From NCBI GenBank assembly GCA_041071465.1, contig CP163498.1:2508501-2572500 (forward strand): 64,000 bases of DNA, in the 5' to 3' direction. The notes beneath the pieces were generated by a model. The model was given only the letters and a program-made list of their open reading frames with translations, ran no database searches and was not told the origin of the DNA. The stretch is from Pseudomonas putida. Lineage in GTDB: Bacteria; Pseudomonadota; Gammaproteobacteria; Pseudomonadales; Pseudomonadaceae. Shown here piece by piece: positions 27,292-35,620 of the stretch. A program made the position numbers and the translations under genes. Within the stretch, counting starts at the first letter, position 1. The number at the start of each line of letters is the position of its first letter.

Positions 27292-27822
27292 ATGGCCAAG
27301 ATCGCCCCGCAATTGCCAATCGAAGTCGACAGCGAAACCGGTGTCTGGACCAGCGACGCCTTGCCGATGCTGTATGTGCCGCGCCATTTCTTCGTCAACA
27401 ACCACATCGGCATCGAGGAAGTGCTGGGCGCTGACGCCTACGCCGAGATCCTCTACAAGGCTGGCTACAAGTCCGCCTGGCACTGGTGCGAAAAAGAGGC
27501 CGAATGCCATGGCCTGGAAGGCGTAGCGGTGTTCGAGCACTACATGAAGCGCTTGAGCCAGCGTGGCTGGGGCCTGTTCGAAATCCAGGACATCGACCTG
27601 GATAAAGGCACCTGCAGCGTCAAGCTCAAGCATTCGGCGTTCGTGTACGTGTATGGCAAGTGTGGCCGCAAGGTCGACTACATGTTCACCGGCTGGTTCG
27701 CCGGCGCGATGGACCAGATTCTCGCTGCCCGCGGCAGCAAGATCCGCACCGTGGCCGAACAGGTCTACGGCGGGTCGGAAGAAGGCCACGAAGATGGCCT
27801 GTTCGTAACAAAGCCGTTGTAA
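27292..27822 (+). CDS. V4R-like/DUF5943 protein in dgc cluster
   Basis: A 176-residue protein resembling the 4-vinyl reductase/V4R small-molecule-binding fold; the segment VYVYGKCGRKVDYMFTGWFA near residues 118-140 is typical. No enzymatic function is known to me. It is found next to dgcA in pseudomonads. It lies 77 bases after the M19 gene and 15 bases before dgcA, so it is very likely cotranscribed with dgcA. A role as a ligand-binding accessory to demethylation is a guess. Confidence 0.75.
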   Translation: MAKIAPQLPIEVDSETGVWTSDALPMLYVPRHFFVNNHIGIEEVLGADAYAEILYKAGYKSAWHWCEKEAECHGLEGVAVFEHYMKRLSQRGWGLFEIQDIDLDKGTCSVKLKHSAFVYVYGKCGRKVDYMFTGWFAGAMDQILAARGSKIRTVAEQVYGGSEEGHEDGLFVTKPL

Positions 27823-27837
27823 GCCGGAGATAGCGTC

Positions 27838-29898
27838 ATGGCATTCGAAGCAATGTTCCAGCCGATTCAGATCGGCAAGCTGACCATCCGCAACCGTGTG
27901 CTCAGCACCGCGCACGCCGAGGTCTACGCCACTGACGGCGGCATGACGACCGACCGCTACGTGAAGTACTACGAAGAAAAGGCCAAGGGCGGCATCGGCC
28001 TGGCGATCTGCGGCGGTTCGTCCGTCGTCGCCATCGACAGCCCGCAGGAATGGTGGGCGTCGGTCAACCTGTCGACCGACCGCATCATCCCGCACTTCCA
28101 GAACCTGGCCGACGCCATGCACAAGCATGGCGCCAAGATCATGATCCAGATTACCCACATGGGCCGTCGCTCGCGCTGGGACGGCTTCAACTGGCCGACC
28201 CTGATGTCGCCGTCGGGTATCCGTGAACCCGTGCACCGCGCCACCTGCAAAACCATCGAAGTGGAAGAGATCTGGCGGGTGATCGGCAACTACGCGCAGG
28301 CTGCGCGTCGTGCCAAAGAGGGCGGCCTGGACGGTGTGGAACTGTCGGCGGTGCACCAGCACATGATCGACCAGTTCTGGAGCCCGCGGGTCAACAAACG
28401 TACCGACGAATGGGGCGGCACCTTCGAAGGCCGCATGAAGTTCGGCCTGGAAGTCCTGAAAGCCGTGCGCGCCGAGGTCGGTGACGACTTCTGCGTGGGC
28501 ATGCGTATTTGTGGCGACGAGTTCCACCCTGACGGCCTCAGCCACGAGGACATGAAGCAGATCGCCGCGTACTACGACAGCACCGGCATGCTCGACTTCA
28601 TCGGTGTGGTTGGCTCGGGTTGCGACACCCACAACACCCTGGCCAACGTCATCCCCAACATGAGCTACCCGCCGGAGCCGTTCCTGCACCTGGCGGCCGG
28701 TATCAAGGAAGTGGTCAAGGTCCCGGTGCTGCATGCGCAGAACATCAAGGACCCGAACCAGGCCACGCGCATCCTCGAAGGCGGCTATGTGGACATGGTC
28801 GGCATGACCCGTGCGCACATGGCCGACCCGCACCTGATCGCCAAGATCAAGATGGGCCAGATCGACCAGATCAAACAGTGCGTCGGTGCCAACTACTGCA
28901 TCGACCGCCAGTACCAGGGCCTAGATGTGCTGTGCATCCAGAACGCCGCGACCTCCCGTGAATACATGGGCGTGCCGCACATCATCGAGAAAACCACCGG
29001 CGTCAAACGCAAGGTGGTGGTGGTTGGCGCCGGCCCTGCCGGCATGGAAGCGGCCCGGGTGGCTGCCGAGCGCGGCCACGACGTGACCCTGTTCGAGAAA
29101 AAAGACCAGATTGGCGGGCAGATCACCATCGCCGCCAAGGCCCCGCAGCGTGACCAGATTGCCGGTATCACCCGCTGGTACCAGCTGGAGCTGGCGCGCC
29201 TGAAAGTGGACCTGCGCCTGGGTACCGCCGCTGATGTGGCCACCATCCAGGACCTGCGCCCGGACGTCATCGTACTGGCGGTAGGCGGGCATTCGTTCCT
29301 GGAGCAGAACGAGCACTGGGGCGCTGCCGAAGGCTTGGTGGTCAGCAGCTGGGATGTGCTCGACGGCAAGGTTGCACCGGGCAAGAACGTGCTGGTGTAC
29401 GACACCATCTGCGAGTTCACCGGCATGTCGGTGGCCGATTTCATCGCCGACAAGGGCAGCCAGGTCGAGATCGTCACCGACGACATCAAGCCGGGCGTGG
29501 CCATGGGCGGCACCACTTTCCCGACCTACTACCGCAGCATGTACCCCAAAGAAGTGATCATGACCGGCGACATGATGCTGGAAAAGGTCTACCGCGAAGG
29601 CGACAAGCTGGTGGCGGTGCTGGAGAACGAATACACCGGCGCCAAGGAAGAACGCGTGGTCGATCAGGTGGTGGTGGAGAACGGCGTGCGGCCTGATGAG
29701 GAGCTGTACTACGCGCTGAAGGATGGCTCACGCAACAAGGGCCAGATCGATGTGGAGGCGCTGTTTGCCATCAAGCCACAGCCGATCCTCAGCCAGCCGG
29801 GCGAAGGTTACCTGCTGTATCGCATTGGCGACTGCGTGGCCCAGCGCAACGTGCATGCAGCGATCTACGACGCCTTGCGCCTGTGCAAGGACTTCTGA
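27838..29898 (+). CDS. dgcA: Dimethylglycine demethylase, DgcA subunit
   Basis: A 686-residue flavoprotein of the trimethylamine dehydrogenase/2,4-dienoyl-CoA reductase type that, with DgcB, demethylates dimethylglycine to sarcosine. Residues 1-~345 form an OYE-like FMN barrel; residues ~380 onward hold a dinucleotide fold (KVVVVGAGPAGMEAARVAAE). The linker cysteine cluster reads C348-V-G-A351-N-Y-C354 with C366 further on: compared with trimethylamine dehydrogenase, the second cluster ligand is Ala. Electrons are expected to pass to the ETF encoded downstream. Expected GbdR target. Confidence 0.93.
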   Translation: MAFEAMFQPIQIGKLTIRNRVLSTAHAEVYATDGGMTTDRYVKYYEEKAKGGIGLAICGGSSVVAIDSPQEWWASVNLSTDRIIPHFQNLADAMHKHGAKIMIQITHMGRRSRWDGFNWPTLMSPSGIREPVHRATCKTIEVEEIWRVIGNYAQAARRAKEGGLDGVELSAVHQHMIDQFWSPRVNKRTDEWGGTFEGRMKFGLEVLKAVRAEVGDDFCVGMRICGDEFHPDGLSHEDMKQIAAYYDSTGMLDFIGVVGSGCDTHNTLANVIPNMSYPPEPFLHLAAGIKEVVKVPVLHAQNIKDPNQATRILEGGYVDMVGMTRAHMADPHLIAKIKMGQIDQIKQCVGANYCIDRQYQGLDVLCIQNAATSREYMGVPHIIEKTTGVKRKVVVVGAGPAGMEAARVAAERGHDVTLFEKKDQIGGQITIAAKAPQRDQIAGITRWYQLELARLKVDLRLGTAADVATIQDLRPDVIVLAVGGHSFLEQNEHWGAAEGLVVSSWDVLDGKVAPGKNVLVYDTICEFTGMSVADFIADKGSQVEIVTDDIKPGVAMGGTTFPTYYRSMYPKEVIMTGDMMLEKVYREGDKLVAVLENEYTGAKEERVVDQVVVENGVRPDEELYYALKDGSRNKGQIDVEALFAIKPQPILSQPGEGYLLYRIGDCVAQRNVHAAIYDALRLCKDF

Positions 29899-29934
29899 TC
29901 GCACCGCCTTTCTAGAGGCGGGACTGGCCCCCTG

Positions 29935-30048
29935 TGTAGGAGCGGCCTTGTGTCGCGAAAGGGTCGCGTAGCGGCCCCAAGATCGCCATAGCAGCATAGA
30001 TTTTGGGGCCGCTACGCAGCCCTTTCGCGACACAAGGCCGCTCCTACA
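29935..30048. repeat. Inverted pair of REP elements between dgcA and dgcB
   Basis: Two GGAGCGGCCTTGTGTCGCGA-type units in inverted orientation, with GGGTCGCGTAGCGGCCCC and GGGGCCGCTACGCAGCCC arms, span the 208-base gap inside the operon. They could form a long hairpin in mRNA that separates dgcA and dgcB expression. Confidence 0.85.
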
Positions 30049-30106
30049 TGGGGTCCGCGCTGGCCTTCGGGGTGGCGCAAGAATCTAGCTGTTGTGGGAG
30101 CCTCCC

Positions 30107-32059
30107 ATGTTGAACACCCTTCTACCCATCCTGCTGTTCGCTGCCCTTGGCCTGGCAGTGCTCGGCGCCCTGCGCCGGGTGCGCATGTGGCGGCGTGGCC
30201 GAGCCGCCAAGGTCGACCTGATAGGCGGCCTGCTGGCCATGCCGCGCCGTTACCTGGTGGACCTGCACCACGTGGTCGAGCGCGACAAGTACATGTCCAA
30301 GACCCACGTGGCCACGGCGGGCGGCTTCGTGCTGTCGGCGGCCTTGGCGATCCTGGTGCACGGCTTCGGCCTGCAGAGCAAAATCCTCGGCTACGCATTG
30401 CTGGTGGCCACGGTAATCATGTTCAGCGGTGCCATCTTTGTCTTCAAACGCCGCCTCAACCCGCCTTCGCGCCTGTCCAAGGGCCCGTGGATGCGCCTGC
30501 CGAAAAGCCTGCTGGCGTTTGCCGCGAGCTTCTTCATCGCCACACTGCCGGTCGCTGGCATCCTGCCGGCCAATACCGGCGGCTGGGTGATGGTCGTCGT
30601 GCTTGGCCTGGGCGTACTGTGGGGCGTGTCGGAGCTGTTCTTCGGCATGACCTGGGGCGGCCCGATGAAGCACGCCTTCGCCGGTGCCCTGCACCTGGCC
30701 TGGCACCGCCGTGCCGAGCGTTTTGGCGGCGGCCGTTCTACCGGCCTCAAGCCACTGGACCTGGAAGACCCGAATGCTCCGCTGGGCGTTGAAAAGCCGG
30801 TGGACTTCACCTGGAACCAGCTGCTGGGCTTCGATGCCTGCGTGCAGTGCGGTAAATGTGAGGCCATGTGCCCGGCCTTTGCCGCTGGCCAGCCGCTGAA
30901 CCCGAAAAAACTCATCCAGGACATGGTCATCGGCCTGGCCGGGGGTACTGACGCCCAGTTCGCCGGCAGCCCGTACCCTGGCAAGCCGATTGGTGAACAC
31001 GGCGGCAATCCGCACCAGCCGATCGTCAATGGCCTGGTCGACGCCGAAACGCTGTGGTCGTGCACCACCTGCCGTGCCTGCGTCGAGGAATGCCCGATGA
31101 TGATCGAGCACGTCGATGCCATCGTCGACATGCGCCGCCACCTCACCCTGGAAAAGGGCGCCACCCCGAACAAGGGTGCCGAGGTGCTGGACAACCTGAT
31201 CGCCACCGACAACCCTGGCGGCTTCGCCCCTGGCGGGCGCATGAACTGGGCCGCTGACCTGAACCTGCAACTGCTGTCGGAGGTGCAATCCACCGAAGTC
31301 CTGTTCTGGGTGGGCGATGGTGCCTTCGACATGCGCAACCAGCGCACCCTGCGCTCGTTCGTCAAAGTGCTCAAGGCTTCGGGCGTGGACTTCGCCGTGC
31401 TTGGCCTGGAAGAGCGCGACAGCGGTGACGTGGCGCGCCGCCTGGGCGACGAAGCGACCTTCCAGCAACTGGCCAAGCGCAACATCCAGACCCTGGGCAA
31501 GTACAAGTTCCAGCGCATCGTCACCTGCGACCCACACAGTTTCCATGTGCTGAAGAACGAATACGGCGCCCTGGGCGGCGACTACCAGGTGCAGCACCAC
31601 AGCACCTACATCGCCGAACTGATCGCGGCCAAGAAGCTCAACCTCGGCCAGCACAAGGGCGGCAGCGTCACCTACCACGACCCGTGCTACCTGGGCCGCT
31701 ACAACGGCGAGTACGAAGCCCCGCGCGAAGTGCTCAAGGCGTTGGGTATCGAAGTGCGCGAGATGCAGCGCTCGGGCTTCCGCTCCCGTTGCTGCGGTGG
31801 TGGTGGCGGTGCGCCGATCACCGACATCCCTGGCAAGCAGCGTATCCCGGACATGCGCATGGACGACATCCGCGAGACCGAGGCCGAGTTGGTGGCCGTG
31901 GGTTGCCCGCAGTGCACCGCCATGCTCGAAGGTGTGGTCGAGCCGCGCCCGCAGATCAAGGACCTGGCCGAGCTGGTGGCCGACGTGCTGATCGAAGAGG
32001 ACGCGCCCACTGGCCCAAAGCCGCAAACGGCTAAACGTGAACCTGCGGAGGTGCACTGA
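30107..32059 (+). CDS. dgcB: Dimethylglycine demethylase, DgcB Fe-S subunit
   Basis: A 650-residue membrane-associated protein. About four to five hydrophobic helices lie within the first ~185 residues. Two 4Fe-4S motifs follow: C245/C248/C251/C255 (CVQCGKCEAMC) and C319/C322/C325/C329 (CTTCRACVEEC). The C-terminal half holds two CCG-type heterodisulfide-reductase-like regions, the second with CCGGGGGAP. It likely relays electrons from demethylation into the membrane chain. ATG 30107 (MLNTLLPILL) has GGGAG upstream. Its stop overlaps the etfA-like start by one base. Confidence 0.93.
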   Translation: MLNTLLPILLFAALGLAVLGALRRVRMWRRGRAAKVDLIGGLLAMPRRYLVDLHHVVERDKYMSKTHVATAGGFVLSAALAILVHGFGLQSKILGYALLVATVIMFSGAIFVFKRRLNPPSRLSKGPWMRLPKSLLAFAASFFIATLPVAGILPANTGGWVMVVVLGLGVLWGVSELFFGMTWGGPMKHAFAGALHLAWHRRAERFGGGRSTGLKPLDLEDPNAPLGVEKPVDFTWNQLLGFDACVQCGKCEAMCPAFAAGQPLNPKKLIQDMVIGLAGGTDAQFAGSPYPGKPIGEHGGNPHQPIVNGLVDAETLWSCTTCRACVEECPMMIEHVDAIVDMRRHLTLEKGATPNKGAEVLDNLIATDNPGGFAPGGRMNWAADLNLQLLSEVQSTEVLFWVGDGAFDMRNQRTLRSFVKVLKASGVDFAVLGLEERDSGDVARRLGDEATFQQLAKRNIQTLGKYKFQRIVTCDPHSFHVLKNEYGALGGDYQVQHHSTYIAELIAAKKLNLGQHKGGSVTYHDPCYLGRYNGEYEAPREVLKALGIEVREMQRSGFRSRCCGGGGGAPITDIPGKQRIPDMRMDDIRETEAELVAVGCPQCTAMLEGVVEPRPQIKDLAELVADVLIEEDAPTGPKPQTAKREPAEVH

Positions 32060-33291
32060 TGAGCGACATTATCCGCCGCGACCCACGCGCCGAGTGGATC
32101 GCCCGTAACCGCCTGCACCCGCTGCATGCGGCAATGCAGACACAGCAAACTCGCTGGATGGGGCCCAACGGCATCCTCCGCAAGAACCCCCATGCGATCG
32201 CCGCAGGCTTCATTGGCCCTGCCGGCATCAAGCGTATCGACCGCAGCGGCGCCCAGCAGGGCACCGGTGTGGGCGGGCGTCGCACGGCGGCCGCCGAGGT
32301 CACGCTGCCACTGCATCAGGTACCGGCACCGGCGTTCTACATCGCCGTGGTACCGGACATGGTCGGTGGCCGCCTGAGCAGCCACGACCGCGACCTGCTT
32401 GGCCTGGCCCACAGCCTGGCCGGCAGCGACGGTGCGGTGCTGGCGGTGGTTTTCAACGAGCACAAGGAAAGCAACTTTTCCACAGCCGGGGTCGACCGCC
32501 TGCTGGTCATCGAGGGCGAGGCTTTCGAAGGTTATGCACCAGAGCAACTGGTACAAGGCCTGCGGGCTGTGGATAACCAGTTCACCCCGCGCCACTGGCT
32601 GTTGCCCGACAGCCGCACCGGTGGCGGCGAACTGGGTCGGCGCCTGGGCGCCGCGCTGGGTGAGCGCCCGGCGACGCGGGTGTGGCAGGTCAAGGATGGT
32701 CAATGCATTGGCCGCGCCGGTGCCGGCCAGCAAGACCTGCAACGCGCTGTGCCGCGCCTGATCCTGGCGTCGGCCGAGTGCGCCGAGCCCGTCAGCGAAA
32801 CCCGCCACGAAGCCTTGCCGGTGGAGTTGTCCACAAGCGTGGCGCGCAGCCTGTCGCGTATCGAAGACCTCGGCTCGGTGGCCGTGGACCCGGCCACCAT
32901 TGCCATGGCCGAGGCCGAGTTCATTGTCTCGGGTGGTAACGGGGTCAAGGACTGGGACCTGTACCACCAGGCCACCGCTGCCCTCGGGGCTACCGAAGGC
33001 GCTTCGCGGGTGGCGGTGGACGACGGGTTCATGCCGCGCAACCGCCAGGTGGGTGCTACCGGTACCTGGGTCACCGCGCGCGTGTACGTGGCTGTGGGTA
33101 TCTCGGGCGCGATCCAGCACCTGCAGGGTATCGGTGCCTGCGACAAGGTGGTGGCGATCAACATGGACCCGGGCTGCGACATGATCAAACGGGCCGACCT
33201 GTCGGTAATTGGCGACAGTTCGGCGATTCTCAAGGCACTGATCGAGGCTGTGGACAACTTCCGCAGCGGCGGCCAGCGCGACGCGGCATAA
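32059..33291 (+). CDS. Electron transfer flavoprotein, alpha subunit (betaine pathway paralogue)
   Basis: A 410-residue ETF alpha subunit, longer than housekeeping EtfA (about 310) by an N-terminal extension of about 90 residues. The C-terminal FAD-binding domain is clear: AEFIVSGGNGVKD, then GATEGASRVAVDDGFMP, and AVGISGAIQHLQGI. It is coupled to dgcB by TGATG and followed by the beta subunit gene, so it is probably the dedicated electron acceptor of DgcAB. Two TGTGGATAA/TTGTCCACA-like words occur in its coding sequence (32568, 32826). Confidence 0.92.
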   Translation: MSDIIRRDPRAEWIARNRLHPLHAAMQTQQTRWMGPNGILRKNPHAIAAGFIGPAGIKRIDRSGAQQGTGVGGRRTAAAEVTLPLHQVPAPAFYIAVVPDMVGGRLSSHDRDLLGLAHSLAGSDGAVLAVVFNEHKESNFSTAGVDRLLVIEGEAFEGYAPEQLVQGLRAVDNQFTPRHWLLPDSRTGGGELGRRLGAALGERPATRVWQVKDGQCIGRAGAGQQDLQRAVPRLILASAECAEPVSETRHEALPVELSTSVARSLSRIEDLGSVAVDPATIAMAEAEFIVSGGNGVKDWDLYHQATAALGATEGASRVAVDDGFMPRNRQVGATGTWVTARVYVAVGISGAIQHLQGIGACDKVVAINMDPGCDMIKRADLSVIGDSSAILKALIEAVDNFRSGGQRDAA

Positions 33292-33301
33292 GGGCACGAG
33301 C

Positions 33302-34072
33302 ATGAGTACGAAAGTGATCAGCCTGGTTTCCATCGGTGCCCACCCAAGCTCTGGCCGCGCCCGCCGCGCCGAGCAGGATGCCCGCGCCGTGGAACTGGGT
33401 TTGCAACTGGCTGGGGATAACTTGCAGGTGGTGCATGCCGGCGACCCACAGGAAGAGGCGCTGCGCGCCTACCTGGGCATGGGCCTGGACCATCTGGATG
33501 TGCTGGAGCAGCCGGCTGGTGCCGATGTGCTGGGTGTGCTGGGGGATTACCTGCGCGATGCCGGGGCACAGCTGGTGCTGACAGGTAGCCAAGCCGAAAC
33601 GGGTGAAGGATCGGGCATGTTGCCGTTTCTGCTGGCCGAAAAGCTCGGCTGGCCGTTGATCGTGGGGCTGGCCGAGGTGGAGTCGATCGACAATGGCACC
33701 GCCCAGGTATTGCAGGCGCTGCCGCGTGGCCAGCGGCGCCGGCTGAAAGTGCGCCTGCCGTTGCTGGCGACTGTGGATAACGCGGCGCCCAAGCCGCGCC
33801 AGAGTGCCTTCGGGCCGGCGCGTCGGGGTGTACTGGCGGCGCGCAATGTGGCCATCGTTGACGATGAACTGCTGGCTGAGGCCGAGCTGCAACCGGCGCG
33901 CCCGCGGCCAAAGCGGCTGAAGGTGATCAAGGCCAAGAGCGGTGCGGATCGCATGAAAGCGGCAACGGCCAAGGCCAGTGGCGGTGGCGGCAAGGTGCTG
34001 AAGGATGTTTCGCCACAGGAAGGTGCCGAGGCCATCCTCAAGTTGCTGGTGGAAGAGGGCGTGCTGCGCTGA
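33302..34072 (+). CDS. Electron transfer flavoprotein, beta subunit (betaine pathway paralogue)
   Basis: A 256-residue ETF beta subunit (adenine nucleotide-binding type fold). Conserved segments are VISLVSIGAHPSSGRA, LVLTGSQAETGEGSGMLPFL (the AMP-loop region) and GWPLIVGLAEVES. The C-terminal 50 residues are Lys/Ala/Gly-rich (KAATAKASGGGGKVLKD). It follows the alpha subunit by 10 bases and ends the cluster. A TGTGGATAA word lies inside at 33772-33780. Confidence 0.92.
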   Translation: MSTKVISLVSIGAHPSSGRARRAEQDARAVELGLQLAGDNLQVVHAGDPQEEALRAYLGMGLDHLDVLEQPAGADVLGVLGDYLRDAGAQLVLTGSQAETGEGSGMLPFLLAEKLGWPLIVGLAEVESIDNGTAQVLQALPRGQRRRLKVRLPLLATVDNAAPKPRQSAFGPARRGVLAARNVAIVDDELLAEAELQPARPRPKRLKVIKAKSGADRMKAATAKASGGGGKVLKDVSPQEGAEAILKLLVEEGVLR

Positions 34073-34094
34073 AGCCAGAGGCTTGGAGGTCTTT

Positions 34095-34122
34095 TGTGGG
34101 AGCGCACAAGGCCGCTCCCACA
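34095..34122 (+). repeat. Short REP-derived hairpin after etf genes
   Basis: TGTGGGAGC paired with GCTCCCACA around a 10-base loop containing CACAAGG, 22 bases after the ETF beta stop. Possible terminator, though no T-run follows. Confidence 0.55.
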
Positions 34123-34160
34123 TCCCATTCACAGTATCGATCGAATGCTTTTGCCCACCA

Positions 34161-34660
34161 AATCTGTTTGCCAAGTTGTGGATAAAGTGTTGGCGCATGG
34201 CTGCAGCCCTTGTATGGCGATGCCTTCAAGTAGTTGATCGAAAAACGATCAAGCTTCACCCAGTCTTTGCATGGGTGCTTTTCAGAATTCTCATGGTTCT
34301 TGCCCACAGTCGCTGTTAGTCGGTCTGTGGATAATCTGTTCGATAGCGGCTAAAAGCCCCATAAATACTGGGTTTCATGGCGTTGATCAAAAAACGATCA
34401 TTCAGACGATAAAGTCTTTGAATTGTTGAAAATTATAACGTCTGGATAAGTTATCCACAGCCCCCTCAGTGAGAGTATGCAGTTACCAACAAAGTCTGTT
34501 GGCTGAGCTGTGGACAAGGTGTATGGAAGACGCTAGACGCCGCTTGAATCGTGGCTTGTAGGGTTTTGATCAAATATTGAACTTCACCTGGGATCAATTG
34601 GGTTGGGCACAGGTTGACTCAGCATTTGCTGATACCTTCTGGAGCTGTGGATAAAGCCCA
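34161..34660. repeat. Degenerate tandem repeats with DnaA-box-like sequences
   Basis: Three copies align without gaps over about 75 bases. In each, CTGTT lies 13 bases before a TGTGG(A/A/A)(T/T/C)AA word (starts 34177, 34326, 34509), a GGCT/GGCT/CGCT hairpin arm starts 22 bases after the word start, and GATC lies exactly 59 bases after it (34236, 34385, 34568). In copies 1 and 2 GATC belongs to TTGATCR-AAAAA-CGATCA. TGTGGATAA also occurs at 34646, and TTATCCACA at 34451-34459 facing TCTGGATAA (inverted pair). These words equal the DnaA box TTATCCACA. Function unknown. The region 34073-34738 holds no gene. Confidence 0.7.
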
Positions 34661-34665
34661 CCGAA

Positions 34666-34683
34666 CTGTCATTTCTACCAGTT
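34666..34683 (+). promoter_or_regulatory. Conserved element upstream of RHS gene 1
   Basis: CTGTCATTTCTACCAGTT is 55 bases upstream of the ATG at 34739. Close copies lie upstream of both other RHS genes (54442-54459 and 55901-55918, minus strand). A 15-bp palindrome, CACAGT-GCT-ACTGTG at 34697-34711, follows here only. Confidence 0.6.
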
Positions 34684-34738
34684 AGAAACAGCCATACACA
34701 GTGCTACTGTGAGTCGTCATCATAAATGAGGTTCTCGC

Positions 34739-35575
34739 ATGAATTGCAGGTACTTGCTGGCGCTCGACAAGCAAGCATCGAACCTGGGCGGGCCAGGATG
34801 CGCTGTCAGAGTTTACCTACCGTATGGCTTCCTACGAGATCGCGAAGGGGCGCTTTTGTGTTTTGCCGCTCAACCGCTGGATCTGCTGACCGGCTGTTAT
34901 CACCTTGGCAATGGCTACCGGGCTTACAATCCTGTTTTGATGCGTTTTCACGCCCAAGACTCCCACAGCCCTTTCGGTAAGGGTGGACTGAATGCCTATG
35001 CATATTGCGGTGGTGATCCAGTCAACCGCCACGATCCGACGGGTAAGGTGTCCGAGTGGGCCACGCTATCCTTGCGAGGCTTGAGCATGGCGTCGAACAC
35101 AGTAACGTTGACCTATAATTTTTTGGGGCCGACGCCAACCAATCGCGTGGGGCTCAATGCTTCACGAATCAGTACTTTCGGATCTGTATTGAGCCTTGCG
35201 AGTTCAGGTGCCCAGTTCGCCGGCGTCGAGAGTGCCATTTTTGGAGCGAATGTCGGACTTGGGGTCAGTTTGACTGCTGTATCTGCTCGAGCCATCAACG
35301 CTGCAGTTGGACCTCAAGCCAAGCCTTTGGAGCAGATAAGGACAAATTACGGCCTGATGACGGGAGGACTGCCAACTGACACCCAACCAAACATACCGTT
35401 AGAAAGTATAAGCACGCCTACTCGCGAGGGATTGGCGGTGAGAACTACAGTAGCCGAGCGTTCTTTCGCTGGCCGAGCTGCTTTGGCTGGAGAGACTAGG
35501 CTTGCTAACGGAGAGGATGCTTGGGCCTTCCAAAGGCAGACGATGGGGCTCAGGAAAAGGCATCCGTCAGCTTGA
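34739..35575 (+). CDS. Orphan RHS-repeat core protein with variable C-terminus (copy 1)
   Basis: A 278-residue protein with a single RHS-associated core (about residues 25-103). Family marks are GNGYRAYNPVLMRF, SPFGKGGLNAYAYC and DPVNRHDPTG. No longer RHS shell is encoded, so this is an orphan cassette. The C-terminal ~170 residues are unrelated to the other two RHS genes in the window and include an Ala/Gly/Ser-rich hydrophobic run (GAQFAGVESAIFGANVGLGV), which could insert in membranes; I recognise no toxin fold. GAGG precedes the ATG. No immunity gene is obvious; the next gene is gbcA on the opposite strand. Confidence 0.8.
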   Translation: MNCRYLLALDKQASNLGGPGCAVRVYLPYGFLRDREGALLCFAAQPLDLLTGCYHLGNGYRAYNPVLMRFHAQDSHSPFGKGGLNAYAYCGGDPVNRHDPTGKVSEWATLSLRGLSMASNTVTLTYNFLGPTPTNRVGLNASRISTFGSVLSLASSGAQFAGVESAIFGANVGLGVSLTAVSARAINAAVGPQAKPLEQIRTNYGLMTGGLPTDTQPNIPLESISTPTREGLAVRTTVAERSFAGRAALAGETRLANGEDAWAFQRQTMGLRKRHPSA

Positions 35576-35579
35576 GCGA

Positions 35580-35600
35580 AAGGGCTGCGTGGCAGCCCTT
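35580..35600. terminator. Hairpin between RHS gene 1 and gbcA
   Basis: AAGGGCTGC-GTG-GCAGCCCTT, a perfect 9-bp stem in the gap between convergent genes. Confidence 0.7.
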
Positions 35601-35620
35601 CCTCTGTACGATGTGCTCTT

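Noticed and set aside
34161..34660. Chromosomal replication origin (oriC)
   Set aside because: The DnaA-box words are suggestive, but none of dnaA, dnaN, rpmH or gidA is nearby and the surrounding genes are catabolic, so I call it only a DnaA-box-bearing repeat.
34161..34660. CRISPR array
   Set aside because: Only three degenerate units with unequal periods (149 and 183 bases) and no cas genes.
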